A stretch of 63,142 bases of DNA, taken from positions 1 through 63,142 of the forward strand of contig JAFGMO010000061.1 in NCBI GenBank assembly GCA_016927475.1. Reading direction: 5' to 3'. Shown here piece after piece: positions 9,532 to 19,133 of this stretch. A program made the translations under genes and the position numbers. The stretch's first letter is position 1; the number at the start of each line of letters is the position of its first letter. This DNA is from Candidatus Aminicenantota bacterium (GTDB lineage: Bacteria; Acidobacteriota; Aminicenantia; Aminicenantales; Aminicenantaceae). Under the pieces are notes generated by a model, which did no database searches, was not told the origin of the DNA, and saw nothing but the letters and a program-made list of their open reading frames with translations.

Positions 9532-9945
9532 ATGACGTTAAAGAACGGGGTTTTTCTTTACCTGATAACCCTGGCGGTTTTTTTCGTGATAGACATGATC
9601 TGGCTGGGAATCATAGCCAAGAAATTTTACCGCCGTTTTTTGGGGCCGCTCATGAGCCCAAAGGTGAAATGGGGACCGGCCGTTTTATTTTACCTGCTGT
9701 TCATCGTCGGCCTTCTGGTTTTTGTCATCCGTCCGGCCCTGGCAGGGGAGATGCCTCTTTATGCCCTTTTATACGGAGCTCTTCTCGGCCTGATCAGCTA
9801 CGCCACCTATGACCTGACCAACCTGGCTACACTTAAAGACTGGCCGCTGATTGTGACGGTTGTAGACCTCATATGGGGAACCGTCCTGGGCGGCGCCGTC
9901 TCCTATATCAGTGTTTTGCTTGGACGTACTTTCCTTAAGCTGTAG
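9532..9945 (+). CDS. DUF2177 family membrane protein
   Basis: The gene encodes a 137-residue integral membrane protein of unknown function with four predicted helices. The opening YLITLAVFFVIDMIWLGII followed by KKFYRRFLG and the block SYATYDLTNLATLKDWP are typical of DUF2177. A good ribosome-binding site (AAGGAGG) lies just before the ATG. It stands alone between the polyferredoxin and the fucosidase gene. Confidence 0.88.
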   Translation: MTLKNGVFLYLITLAVFFVIDMIWLGIIAKKFYRRFLGPLMSPKVKWGPAVLFYLLFIVGLLVFVIRPALAGEMPLYALLYGALLGLISYATYDLTNLATLKDWPLIVTVVDLIWGTVLGGAVSYISVLLGRTFLKL

Positions 9946-9966
9946 CGGAAAAAATTTCCCGCTCCA

Positions 9967-11571
9967 ATGAAGTTCGGTCTCATGTCTTTAATAATACGCC
10001 TCTCCGTTCGAAGGGGCAAAACAGGTGCTGATCGTCATCATAAACCGGCGAAGACAACCGGATGCCGAGAAAAATTGGGTGCCGTGATATTCCGGCCTGG
10101 AACCGAATCACTTAAGACCTTAATCATATTGTGCGTTTTGTTCTCCTCTTTTTGTACATCTATCCCCCCGGACATTCCGGCCAATGCCGCTGTTCCCTCT
10201 TCCCTTCAGGTGGCCTACCAGAAAATGGAGTTCATCGGATTCATTCATTTTTCGATCAATACCTTTACCGACAAAGAATGGGGATACGGTAATGAATCGC
10301 CGTCTCTATTTTTCCCCACTGCCTTCGATGCAGACCAGTGGGCTTCCGTGGCCAAGCGGGCGGGAATGAAGGAATTGATTCTCACGGCCAAGCACCACGA
10401 CGGCTTCTGCCTCTGGCCTTCCCGATACACTGAACATTCCGTGAAAAACAGTCCCTGGAAAAACGGGCAGGGAGATGTGGTCCGTGAATTTGTGGATGCC
10501 TGCCGCAGGCACGGCCTCAAGGCCGGTTTGTATCTTTCTCCCTGGGACAGGAATTTTGCCGGCTACGGCTCCCCGGCCTATATCGATTATTACAGAAACC
10601 AACTGAAAGAGCTTCTGACCGAATATGGAGAGATATCAGAGCTTTGGTTTGACGGGGCCAACGGCGGCTCGGGCTGGTACGGGGGGGCTGACGAAACCCG
10701 GACAATCGACAGAAAAACTTACTACCGCTGGCCCGAAACATGGGCCCTGGCAAAAAAGATCCAACCCAAGATACTGCTGTTTTCCGATGCCGGACCGGAT
10801 ATCCGGTGGACCGGCAATGAGAGCGGATATGCGGGGGAAACAAACTGGTCCACCATCAATACAAGAGGGATCGTCGTCGGTAAAGCGGACCAGGATTACC
10901 TCAACACCGGTGATCCGGATGGGAAACAATGGCTTGTTCCCCTCTGCGACACTTCCATCCGGCCGGACTGGTTCTACCACCCCTCCCAGGATGACCAGGT
11001 CAAAAGCCTGCACGAACTCCTGGAGATCACCTACAATTCCGTCGGACGGAACAGTGTTCTTCTGCTGAACATCCCCCCTGACAAGCGGGGACTTTTTCAT
11101 GAGAATGATGTGGCGGCTCTGATGGAGCTTCGTCGTGTCCTGGCCGAAACCTTCAAGAAAGACCTGGCGGCCGGTTGCGAGGTAAGCGCTGATAATATCC
11201 GGCTGAATCATCCTAAATTTTCTCCCGGAAATTGTGTCGACGAAGATAAAGAGACCTACTGGGCCTGCGACGACGGTATAAGGCGGGCTGTGGTTGAGGT
11301 CAATCTTAAAGAGGATACCCTGTTCGACCGTATCGTGCTCCAGGAACCCATAAGATTCGGCCAAAGGATTGCCGTTTTCTCCATAGAAGGAAGAACCGAC
11401 GGCAAATGGAAAAAAATCGCTCAGGGAACAACCATCGGCTACAAAAGGATTTTACGCATTCCTTCGCTTGAAGCGGATAGAGTCCGGTTGATCATTCATA
11501 AATCGAATAATTCCCCCGCCCTTTCTCATCTGGGACTCTATAAGGCTTCGGAGAAAGAGGACCGCTTCTAG
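9967..11571 (+). CDS. alpha-L-fucosidase, GH29, exported
   Basis: It is a retaining exo-fucosidase releasing terminal L-fucose from glycans. The catalytic barrel starts near residue 75 (FIGFIHFSINTFTDKEWGYG). KHHDGFCLWPSRYTEHSV and GLYLSPWDRN are family signatures; the nucleophile aspartate is in SELWFDGANGG near residue 228. A C-terminal F5/8-like carbohydrate-binding part follows from about residue 400. The start is uncertain: the first ATG gives an arginine-rich leader without a signal peptide. GTG at 10084 would put a hydrophobic signal (TLIILCVLFSSF) ten residues in and is more plausible, though no clear ribosome-binding site is seen at either. The gene is convergent with the GH127 gene. 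Confidence 0.9.
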   Translation: MKFGLMSLIIRLSVRRGKTGADRHHKPAKTTGCREKLGAVIFRPGTESLKTLIILCVLFSSFCTSIPPDIPANAAVPSSLQVAYQKMEFIGFIHFSINTFTDKEWGYGNESPSLFFPTAFDADQWASVAKRAGMKELILTAKHHDGFCLWPSRYTEHSVKNSPWKNGQGDVVREFVDACRRHGLKAGLYLSPWDRNFAGYGSPAYIDYYRNQLKELLTEYGEISELWFDGANGGSGWYGGADETRTIDRKTYYRWPETWALAKKIQPKILLFSDAGPDIRWTGNESGYAGETNWSTINTRGIVVGKADQDYLNTGDPDGKQWLVPLCDTSIRPDWFYHPSQDDQVKSLHELLEITYNSVGRNSVLLLNIPPDKRGLFHENDVAALMELRRVLAETFKKDLAAGCEVSADNIRLNHPKFSPGNCVDEDKETYWACDDGIRRAVVEVNLKEDTLFDRIVLQEPIRFGQRIAVFSIEGRTDGKWKKIAQGTTIGYKRILRIPSLEADRVRLIIHKSNNSPALSHLGLYKASEKEDRF

Positions 11572-11589
11572 GTCACTTCAAACCCTTTC

Positions 11590-13977
11590 TTAACCTGTAT
11601 CATCTGATTGGAGAGTCCGAATACTAAAGACCGGACCGACCCTGTTGTCTCTGGATGCCTGAAACTTGATGGTGATTCTATTTTTGCCCCGGGTCAAACT
11701 CAAGGGCAAAGGATATTCCTTCTGTATAAAATGGCCGTCTTTGATGTTTGATATGTTCTCGGAGGCAATCTTTTCTCCGTCCGCCAGGATGTCAAAGCTC
11801 TTATTTCCTGGAAAACCGCCCCAGTACTCGACTAGAAGAACGTTCTGTTTTCCGGGCAGGATTTTGAAGTCATAAGAAAACCAGCCTTCACGGGATTCCC
11901 GGTTTTTTCGTTTCCGGAAATATCCCACATAGGTGCGTTCGCCCTTGAAATGGTGGTCTTTTTCCGATGGTGTGTCCCCGGGCTGGACCATATCGATGGT
12001 CGCCGCTTCGATCTCCTTTTTTCTCTGCAGTTCCGCCTCCTCCTGTTCCAATCGGGCCTTCCAGGTGGCTTCCGTAAACATGTCCCAGTAAACCGTATAA
12101 CGCCTGTCATATATGGTGTAAAAAGGAACAAGCTCCACATCTCTCGGCCTGCCGATTTTCTCCGTCTTGAAAGTGTTCGGCTTGCCCGGAACCGGAACAA
12201 GCCATTGTCCGGGATCACGTTCTCCCGTCATAAGCACGGGCACATACATGGTATCTTTAGAGTTAGGATCATCCTCTGGGCCAAGAACTCCCGCAAGGAC
12301 AAGAGGCCCGTATAAAACGGCCACCCTGCTGGGGTCATCGGGCATGGTCTCAAGGCGCAGCGTGAAGGGAATCCTGATTTCCACTTTATCTCCATCTTTC
12401 CATTTGCGGTTTAGAGCCAAAAACCGTCCGGGCTTTTCCGTCTCTTTGCGCTCTGTTTTTCCATTTACAGAGATTTCTATCCCTTTTTCAGCCCAATAAG
12501 GATAACGCACCTGAAGAGTGAAGCGTACCGGTTTATCCGCAGAAACGAGAAGGGTTGTTCCCTGCTCCTCAGGATAGCGGGTTTCCTGCCGGATCTTCAT
12601 ACCTTTTTCAGCCCAATCCAGCTCCGATGCGATGTATTGGAAAAGGAAAAGTTCCTTGTCGTTGCCGAAGTATATGTTCCGGCTATATTTGGCATGGTTC
12701 TCCATGCCCGTACCGATGCAGCAGGTAAACCAGAAGGGATCCTGGAAGGCTTTTTTGCCGCCCATCTCCAAGGACAGGTTGTAGGTAACTCGTCCGTTGC
12801 CCGGATGCTGGGAGGATAGGATGTGATTGAAGAGAGCCCGTTCATAGAAATCAGCGGCTTTTGCTGATCCTTCCCAGGAAAAGAGATGGCGCGTCAGCTT
12901 GAGCATGTTGTATACGTTGCATGTCTCCGCCGTCTCTTCACTCAGCCTGTCTCTGAGCCGGTCGGGCTGACCAAAATACTCGCTGTTTCCATGGCCGCCC
13001 GTCACATAGGAATGATGGTTGACGACCCTGTCCCAGAAAAACCCGGCGGTTATCCTGTCTCTCTCTTCTCCCGCAAGCTCATACCTTCGGGCAAGGCCGA
13101 TGACCTTTGGAATCTGGGTGTTTCCATGAATACCCGGAAGCATATCTTCACCCTTTGCCAGGTGATCAAGGACAGCCTTGTGATGGAAAATCCGTGACAT
13201 CCTCAGATATTTCTCGTCGCCTGTGATGCCGTAAAGCTCCGCCAGAACCTCATTCATGCCCCCGTGTTCGCAGCCGAGCATTTGCTGTATCTGAGCTTCT
13301 GAAAGAGGGGAGACAATCGTATCAAGCCAATCGGCAAACCTCCGGGCAACCTGAAGAGCCTTCTTATTGCCGCAAAGCTGGAAGGCATCAAGGAGCCCTT
13401 TGGTTACTTTATGCTGGGTGTAAAAGGGAGCCCAAATGCCGTTGAGGTTAAACTTTTTGGCTCGAATGTCTCCCCGGGCGATTTCTTCTTCAAAAACACG
13501 TTTTCCGTTGGGAAAGGCGCCAATATAACCAGATCCGTCCGTTTCCTGGCATAAAGCCATTTCGTCCACGATGGTATTGACCCTCTCCAAAAACAGGGGG
13601 TCTTTTGTGGCGGCAGCCATCATGGAGCAAGCGCTCAGGTAATGACCGAGGCTGTGGCCTGCCAGAGTGTCATCCTCCCAGCCGTGATAGTGCTCCGCCT
13701 TTGCCTCAAGACCCGCTTCGGTCCGGAATTTAGCCAGGAACCTGTCGGGTTCATATGTATTGAGCAGGAGCTTCCTGTTAAGCTCCAGGGCATGTTTGAA
13801 GGGTCCATCCAGGAGGGTGACACTGTCCAGACCGAAAGGCAGGGCCCGGAAAGAGATAACTTCAGGACCTGAAGGGAGAATGGTTGAATCCCGCCCCCCT
13901 TCTTTGTCCGGGGAACAGGCCGGCAAAAAGACAAAAAAACTCACGGACAAAAAAATCAAAAGATTTTTATGGTTCAT
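11590..13977 (-). CDS. GH127-family (DUF1680) glycoside hydrolase, lipoprotein
   Basis: GH127 enzymes characterised so far include beta-L-arabinofuranosidases that use a cysteine nucleophile and a zinc site. The N-terminus is a lipoprotein signal (FLSVSFFVFLPACSPDK). The (alpha/alpha)6 barrel follows; EETAETCNVYNMLKLTRHLF and FWFTCCIGTGMENHAKYSR carry the expected glutamate and cysteines, including the paired CC. A beta-sandwich C-terminal part follows. The ATG at 13977 is preferred over the TTG six bases earlier because a GAGG ribosome-binding site sits 8 bases ahead of it. Substrate is not certain from sequence. It faces the GH29 gene end to end, separated by 18 bases. Confidence 0.9.
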   Translation of the reverse strand: MNHKNLLIFLSVSFFVFLPACSPDKEGGRDSTILPSGPEVISFRALPFGLDSVTLLDGPFKHALELNRKLLLNTYEPDRFLAKFRTEAGLEAKAEHYHGWEDDTLAGHSLGHYLSACSMMAAATKDPLFLERVNTIVDEMALCQETDGSGYIGAFPNGKRVFEEEIARGDIRAKKFNLNGIWAPFYTQHKVTKGLLDAFQLCGNKKALQVARRFADWLDTIVSPLSEAQIQQMLGCEHGGMNEVLAELYGITGDEKYLRMSRIFHHKAVLDHLAKGEDMLPGIHGNTQIPKVIGLARRYELAGEERDRITAGFFWDRVVNHHSYVTGGHGNSEYFGQPDRLRDRLSEETAETCNVYNMLKLTRHLFSWEGSAKAADFYERALFNHILSSQHPGNGRVTYNLSLEMGGKKAFQDPFWFTCCIGTGMENHAKYSRNIYFGNDKELFLFQYIASELDWAEKGMKIRQETRYPEEQGTTLLVSADKPVRFTLQVRYPYWAEKGIEISVNGKTERKETEKPGRFLALNRKWKDGDKVEIRIPFTLRLETMPDDPSRVAVLYGPLVLAGVLGPEDDPNSKDTMYVPVLMTGERDPGQWLVPVPGKPNTFKTEKIGRPRDVELVPFYTIYDRRYTVYWDMFTEATWKARLEQEEAELQRKKEIEAATIDMVQPGDTPSEKDHHFKGERTYVGYFRKRKNRESREGWFSYDFKILPGKQNVLLVEYWGGFPGNKSFDILADGEKIASENISNIKDGHFIQKEYPLPLSLTRGKNRITIKFQASRDNRVGPVFSIRTLQSDDTG

Positions 13978-14080
13978 ATTCAAGACCTCTTTTGGTGAAA
14001 ATTTTTAATATATTAAATATATTATATGAGAATGAACCGCTATTCAACATCAGATGCGTCGGCTTATTCATAGACCTGCT

Positions 14081-15241
14081 TTATTCATAATTACATTTTC
14101 CGGCTTCATCCCCATAAGCCAAAAGCAGCCTGTCTTCGGCGGTAAAAAAATGATCGGATGGAGAAATAATATAACCTCCCCCTCTTCCCGCTGCTTCAAA
14201 ACAGCGGCGCACTTCCCTTCTGACCGCAGCCGGTGTGCTGCCCGAAAAAAAGTGAATTTGGTCGAATCCTCCTATCATACACAGGCGCCGCCCAATCCTC
14301 TTTTTGGCTTCTTTCAGGTCTGCATCCCCTCCCATAGCGGGTGGCGTGAAGGTCTCCGCCGCGTCAGCGCCCATGTCCGCGATGCGCTCAAGAAGAGGCA
14401 TCATTCCTCCGCAGGTATGGTAGACGATTTTTTGCCCCGCTTCATGGGCCAGGTGAATAAGTTCGGCATCATAAGGAGCGACAAAGGTATCGAAAAGAGA
14501 AGGGGAAATCACCGTAGTCGAAGCATCTCCTCCGCCCAGCTCCATAATGTCGAAAGGTGCGCCGGCTGCAGAGTGTATGTATTTTTTCTTTCTGTCCTTA
14601 AGAATCGTTAAAAACCGGTGAACCCAGGCGGGATCCTCATAAGCCTGTAAGATGAGATTCTCAATACCGAATAGAACCGCCGCATCCTGCCAGCATCCGG
14701 GCTGGCCGAGGACATCGAATCCCGGCACCGTTCCGCGGACCAATCCTTTTTGGCCCAATTTTTTGGCGCTTCGCCGGACTTCTTCCACATCACAAAGGGA
14801 AGAGGGAGCAAACTCGGCCAAGACTTCAATATCGGATTTTTCCTTTATAAGATTTTCCGTAATCCAAAACGTATGCTCATCCCCCCGTTTTCTCATCTTC
14901 AGCGTTTTCCTGGGGGTGATAAACGATAAGCGCACCTCGCTTTTTCCGGGACCGGAAAGGATTTCCCTATTCGGAACCCAAAACTTTGAACAAAGCAGAA
15001 AATCCCGGCCTCCTTCCAAGACGGCTGGTTGGGAAACCTGGGAATCCCCCTTTTCCTCATCCGGCCGGCAGGCGAATACCCAGTCGATGGGATCAAGACC
15101 GAAATAATCAAAAAATTCCATAGGAGTTTTTCCCTTCCCCTGCCGGCGGAGATAAGAAGGCATGAGATGATGAGTCGTTACAGGTAAACGGTCGGGGATA
15201 TCCCTGTTCAGGGCCGCGAGAAACCTCTCTTTCGAGGTCAT
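14081..15241 (-). CDS. uroporphyrinogen decarboxylase-like (MtaA/CmuA family) methyltransferase
   Basis: The protein has the UroD/MtaA fold of corrinoid-dependent methyltransferases; real haem-pathway UroD is less likely. It starts MTSKERFLAALNRDIPDRLP, the usual N-terminus of this group. The zinc-binding pattern HTCGG occurs in KIVYHTCGGMMPLLERIAD, with the downstream C in RRLCMIGGFDQ. No corrinoid protein or activating enzyme is nearby, so the methyl donor is unknown. Its start overlaps the stop of the upstream PfkB kinase by 4 bases, indicating translational coupling. Confidence 0.82.
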   Translation of the reverse strand: MTSKERFLAALNRDIPDRLPVTTHHLMPSYLRRQGKGKTPMEFFDYFGLDPIDWVFACRPDEEKGDSQVSQPAVLEGGRDFLLCSKFWVPNREILSGPGKSEVRLSFITPRKTLKMRKRGDEHTFWITENLIKEKSDIEVLAEFAPSSLCDVEEVRRSAKKLGQKGLVRGTVPGFDVLGQPGCWQDAAVLFGIENLILQAYEDPAWVHRFLTILKDRKKKYIHSAAGAPFDIMELGGGDASTTVISPSLFDTFVAPYDAELIHLAHEAGQKIVYHTCGGMMPLLERIADMGADAAETFTPPAMGGDADLKEAKKRIGRRLCMIGGFDQIHFFSGSTPAAVRREVRRCFEAAGRGGGYIISPSDHFFTAEDRLLLAYGDEAGKCNYE

Positions 15242-16206
15242 TTTTTGATGTGTTTTAGGAGCTCGTCTTTGGTAACCGGCTGAATGCCCGCTTTGTAAAA
15301 TTGAAGCGTTCCGGCCAACACGGCAAGGCTGATGCCATCGACGAGACTTTTTCCCTCAGCGATGGATGCGGCAATAACGGCATTGACCTGGTCACCGCAG
15401 CCGGTCTCATCATGGATTCCCGAATTCCGCAGCTTGGGGCACGGGAGCTGGAGACTGATGATTTCATTGAAAAAATAAGCCCCTCTCGGTCCCAGAGTGA
15501 TTAAAACGTTTTGCACTCCTTTTTTGAGAAGGATTCGGGAAGCTTTTGCAGCCGAGCCAAAGTCCTTAAGCTCTATCCCGGTAAGAATCTTCATCTCGTG
15601 TTCATTGGGAGTTAAAAGAAATATATCTTTGGATAAAAATTCGTCCAGAGGTTCGCTGATTCCTCCGGGATCCAGAATGACTCGAATTTTATGCCGGGCG
15701 GCCTTGGCAATACAGTAGGCCGCCGTTTTTTTGGGAATCTCCAAAGCCAGGATCAAGATTTTGTTTTTATCTGAATGGGAAAAAAGGTTCTCCGCCGCGT
15801 CTACATCCTCAGGTGAAAAATCCGCGTTGACTCCCGGAAGTACATATATCTGGTTCCGGCCGTTCTTATCAACGGGAATAAGGGCCATTCCCGGAAATTT
15901 GCATCCGCTTTCTTCAAAATCCTGAACCCGTACATACTGGGTGTTTACTCCAGCCTGTTCGAGGGCCCGCAGCGGAATTTCCCAAAAACCAAAAGGATCC
16001 CGGCTCGTCCGGCCGATCATGGATACCCTGTTTTTGCCCAAAAAAGCGGCCGCCATCTCGGCCATATTCCTGGCTTTTCCTCCCGGGCTGACCCGAAAAG
16101 ATCCTCCCAGCGTCAGCTCTCCCGGAGCAAGGATGCGCTCCACCCCCAAACCGATAAGATCCGTATTCATGCCTCCGGGCACGATAATGACATTATCTTG
16201 ATCCAT
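15238..16206 (-). CDS. PfkB/ribokinase-family carbohydrate kinase
   Basis: It transfers phosphate from ATP to a sugar or nucleoside in the cytoplasm. The 322-residue length is usual. The N-terminus has a GG hinge motif and FRVSPGGKARNMAEMAA. The C-terminal PfkB signature is DETGCGDQVNAVIAASIAEGKS, where GCGD replaces the commoner GAGD and holds the catalytic aspartate. The substrate cannot be read from sequence. It is the first gene of a two-gene operon with the UroD-like methyltransferase; the pairing suggests a catabolic step on a methylated or unusual sugar, which is inference. Confidence 0.88.
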   Translation of the reverse strand: MDQDNVIIVPGGMNTDLIGLGVERILAPGELTLGGSFRVSPGGKARNMAEMAAAFLGKNRVSMIGRTSRDPFGFWEIPLRALEQAGVNTQYVRVQDFEESGCKFPGMALIPVDKNGRNQIYVLPGVNADFSPEDVDAAENLFSHSDKNKILILALEIPKKTAAYCIAKAARHKIRVILDPGGISEPLDEFLSKDIFLLTPNEHEMKILTGIELKDFGSAAKASRILLKKGVQNVLITLGPRGAYFFNEIISLQLPCPKLRNSGIHDETGCGDQVNAVIAASIAEGKSLVDGISLAVLAGTLQFYKAGIQPVTKDELLKHIKK

Positions 16207-16370
16207 GGGCTGCTTTCAAGCCAAAAGCCCCTTCCTCTATCCATCCGTGATATGGTATGAGAGGAGGTGGCCAGTTTACCTTTCCTGAGTGACGTTTTGT
16301 TGTAGCATAGGACATCCTTCTAGTCAACCGGGAGTTTGGAAATGATTCTTTTTTAAGTATAATAAATGAA

Positions 16371-17153
16371 GTGAAAATCTGTACCTATAACGTCAATTCC
16401 ATTCGGAGCCGGAAGGACCTCATCCTCCAGTGGCTGGATCACCGCGGCCATGACCTGGATGTTCTTTGTTTTCAAGAAATCAAGACCGTTGAAGAGACTT
16501 TCCCCTTTGAAGACTTCAAAAACCTGGGATATCAATGTTTTGTTTTCGGACAAAAAACATACAACGGAGTGGCCATCTGTTCCCAACAATCCCTGAAGGA
16601 AGTCCGGAGCGGTCTGGAAATCCCATCCTGGGATGAACAGGCAAGGGTGCAAACCGCTTCTTTTCCCTCGTTCCATCTTATTAACATATACGCTCCCCAC
16701 GGCGGACTCGAGGGTGATGCCAAACATGAATACAAACAGGACTGGTACAACACCCTGATTTCTTTTCTGAATGAGCGGTTTTCGCCGGAGGATGCTCTGA
16801 TCCTGGCGGGAGATTTTAACGTAGCAAGAACCGACAAAGATCTCTACGCCCCCGATCTGCTGGAGGGCACCATCGGCACCCTCCCTGAAGAAAGGGAAAT
16901 TTTTGAAAAACTGTTGAAATGGGGGCTGGTCGATGTTTTCCGGCATCTTCATCCGGAAGCTAAACAATTTACCTGGTGGGATTACATCGGCGGAGCCATA
17001 TGGAGAGATCAAGGCATGCGTATCGACTATGTTCTTGCCTCTTCCTCGATACTCCCGCATATCCGAGAAATTGAGGTAGACATCTGGCCCCGGCGGCGGC
17101 GCGATCCCAAACCCTCGGACCACGCTCCGGTTATTTTTTCTCTTGACGTCTGA
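16371..17153 (+). CDS. xth: exodeoxyribonuclease III / AP endonuclease
   Basis: It is a base-excision repair enzyme that cuts at abasic sites and degrades 3' ends. The 260 residues show the whole exonuclease-endonuclease-phosphatase fold: YNVNSIRSRKD, CFQEIKT, YNGVAI, LAGDFNVART, RIDYVLAS and PSDHAPV. The start is GTG at 16371; no better upstream start exists. No operon partner is obvious, though tspO follows 51 bases later. Confidence 0.95.
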   Translation: MKICTYNVNSIRSRKDLILQWLDHRGHDLDVLCFQEIKTVEETFPFEDFKNLGYQCFVFGQKTYNGVAICSQQSLKEVRSGLEIPSWDEQARVQTASFPSFHLINIYAPHGGLEGDAKHEYKQDWYNTLISFLNERFSPEDALILAGDFNVARTDKDLYAPDLLEGTIGTLPEEREIFEKLLKWGLVDVFRHLHPEAKQFTWWDYIGGAIWRDQGMRIDYVLASSSILPHIREIEVDIWPRRRRDPKPSDHAPVIFSLDV

Positions 17154-17204
17154 CCGGAATGGATAAAACATAAACTCTTACGGCTATTAACAAGGAGAAG
17201 GCCC

Positions 17205-17702
17205 ATGAAAACTTTCTTGAAATATCTTCCCGCATTGCTTTTTTTCATTCTTATCTCACAGGGAGCAGGTGTTATTGGATCCATTTTCACGGTGAGGTCC
17301 ATAAACACCTGGTATGAGGGCTTGAACAAACCGACTTTCAATCCCCCCAACTGGATATTCGGTCCCGCCTGGACGCTCCTTTACCTGGCTATGGGGATAG
17401 CCGCATATATTGTATGGAGAAACGGCTGGAGTAAGCGAGAGGTGAAAGTGGCTTTGATCGTTTTTGCCTTCCAGCTTGTGCTCAATGCGCTCTGGTCAAT
17501 CATATTTTTTGGAATGAGGGCCCCTCTGGCGGGATTCATCGAAATCTTTTTTCTCTGGGCGGCAATCCTGGCAACCCTTATTCTCTTCTGGAGAATTTCG
17601 CTGGCGGCCGGTCTTTTGCTTCTTCCTTATATCGGCTGGGTCAGCTTCGCCGCCTTACTCAATTATTATCTATGGCGCTTGAATCCGCAGGGACCGGCTT
17701 AA
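17205..17702 (+). CDS. tspO: TspO/MBR family protein
   Basis: This tryptophan-rich sensory membrane protein binds porphyrins and related ligands in characterised members. Five membrane helices fill the 165 residues. Family motifs are NKPTFNPPNWIFGPAWTLLY near residue 45 and LNALWSIIFFG near residue 100. An AAGGAGAAGG ribosome-binding site lies just ahead of the ATG. The physiological role here is unknown. Confidence 0.93.
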   Translation: MKTFLKYLPALLFFILISQGAGVIGSIFTVRSINTWYEGLNKPTFNPPNWIFGPAWTLLYLAMGIAAYIVWRNGWSKREVKVALIVFAFQLVLNALWSIIFFGMRAPLAGFIEIFFLWAAILATLILFWRISLAAGLLLLPYIGWVSFAALLNYYLWRLNPQGPA

Positions 17703-17728
17703 CGAAAAATTTTGAATGAGGGGACGGC

Positions 17729-18823
17729 CTACTGGGGATATTCGGAAAACAACTTTCCCCACAGCGATTCATCCACCCATTTTTTAACGATACGTTTCCC
17801 ATTTAAGTTGTACCAGATGACATCGTGATATATTTCAGAGGCGAAAATGAATATGTTCACAATGGGTGTATGAAAAAAAATTTTCTGTATATGCCTCAGC
17901 GGTGTGTCGTGCCAGAAAATCCGGCCGGTGCCCGTGGCAAAATTAACGCCGGCTTTAAAATTCCAGTTTTCATTAACCGCCTCTTCATCTCCCACGATAT
18001 CAATCTCTCTGGGATCACCGATGCCGAGTCCGTGTTCATGGGAAAGGAAAATGCAGGGAAGATCTTTCCAATGAAATCCCATTATTTTGGCGGCAACCGC
18101 ATCAATGGCCACCTGATCCGCTGAGGCAAGAATAACATTTTTATCGTGGGGTTCCACTGTTCTCGGGCCCGGGCCTGAACCTGAGGTTGTTCCATCCATG
18201 GTTGCAAACAAACCCGTATGTATCTCTTTTCCGATGGCTAACAGATCCACCAATGTTTCGTGAATCCAGGTATGCGTGTAGTGACGATGGTAGTTCAAAA
18301 GCCCGCCAAAGGCATTTTTTAAGGCGCCGGTGTATGTCGTGTAGGAATGCGTCTTCACCGTGGGAAGGTGAACAATATTTTTCCCCATAAAAAAATCGGG
18401 TATCTTTATGCCGCCGGGATATATCCGGTGAAGAGCCAGCGTTTTGAATTTGGGCTTATAGTCTACCCACTTCATGTCCTCTTCTTTAAAATTAAACAAC
18501 ACGGGGATATGATATTTCCTGTAAATGGGTTTGAACTTGAGCTCTTCCTCGCCCTTCTCGGGAATGGTTACCACGGTATGGTTATGGACGGCAACTAGGT
18601 CATCAAAACCGGCATTTTTCAGGGCCAGGATGGTCCCTTCAAGTTGCCAGGGAGTGGTATTTACCCCCGGGAAAACATGGTGCCAGGTTATATTATCCTT
18701 GAGAATCGTCGGGGAGCCCGGGTCGAGCACTTTATCTATCCCGATCAGCTCTCCCAATCGTTGGTAATCTTCGGTAACGGTTTCCGGTGTTGTTCTTAAA
18801 ATGGCAACCTTGGCTTTACCCAT
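17729..18823 (-). CDS. DUF362 domain protein, cytoplasmic
   Basis: This is a second DUF362-family protein (364 residues). Unlike the Tat-signal copy at 6982, it starts MGKAKVAILRTTPETV with no signal peptide. Diagnostic blocks are NIVHLPTVKTHSYTTYTGALK and ILASADQVAIDAVAAKIMG. It ends without a ferredoxin domain. It lies convergent to tspO with a 26-base gap. Function is not established for the family. Confidence 0.85.
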   Translation of the reverse strand: MGKAKVAILRTTPETVTEDYQRLGELIGIDKVLDPGSPTILKDNITWHHVFPGVNTTPWQLEGTILALKNAGFDDLVAVHNHTVVTIPEKGEEELKFKPIYRKYHIPVLFNFKEEDMKWVDYKPKFKTLALHRIYPGGIKIPDFFMGKNIVHLPTVKTHSYTTYTGALKNAFGGLLNYHRHYTHTWIHETLVDLLAIGKEIHTGLFATMDGTTSGSGPGPRTVEPHDKNVILASADQVAIDAVAAKIMGFHWKDLPCIFLSHEHGLGIGDPREIDIVGDEEAVNENWNFKAGVNFATGTGRIFWHDTPLRHIQKIFFHTPIVNIFIFASEIYHDVIWYNLNGKRIVKKWVDESLWGKLFSEYPQ

Positions 18824-19027
18824 TTGACTTCTCTATTTTCCTTTTAAGGATGTGATTTTTATGATTGACACAAACATTATATAAAACTTAGCCGTCAAAG
18901 CAATAGGCTCAAGATAAACTCAGCCCTCTAAGAAGGTAATTCTTCGCTTATCTTTCAGTTCATGGTCAGGTATTCACTCGTGTGATAAACTTTGGGATGA
19001 AATTATCCCTCTTCAATTGTTCAAGAG

Positions 19028-19044
19028 CGGACATCATGTGTCCG
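19028..19044 (+). promoter_or_regulatory. GGACA/TGTCC palindrome, likely enhancer site
   Basis: It is a perfect inverted repeat CGGACA-TCATG-TGTCCG, 73 bases upstream of the -24 element at 19118. The distance and symmetry fit an upstream activator site for an NtrC-type regulator. A similar GGAC/GTCC palindrome precedes the sigma-54 promoter at 48706. The surrounding gap (18824-19229, 406 bases) holds no other recognisable feature. Confidence 0.5.
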
Positions 19045-19117
19045 AATAAAGACATTTCTATGATCCTTGTGTGAGAAACAGGGATGCTATTACAGGGATT
19101 ACAAAATGCCGTGGTTT

Positions 19118-19133
19118 TGGCACGACTTTTGTA
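19118..19133 (+). promoter_or_regulatory. sigma-54 (-24/-12) promoter for the 19230 permease
   Basis: The sequence TGGCACGACTTTTGTA has a perfect -24 half (TGGCACG) and a near-consensus -12 half (TTGTA against TTGCA). The GG and the G of the -12 half are separated by the canonical ten bases. It lies about 100 bases upstream of the permease start. A sigma-70 reading (TTGGCA, 16 bases, TATACT) of the same stretch is possible but poorer. Confidence 0.55.
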
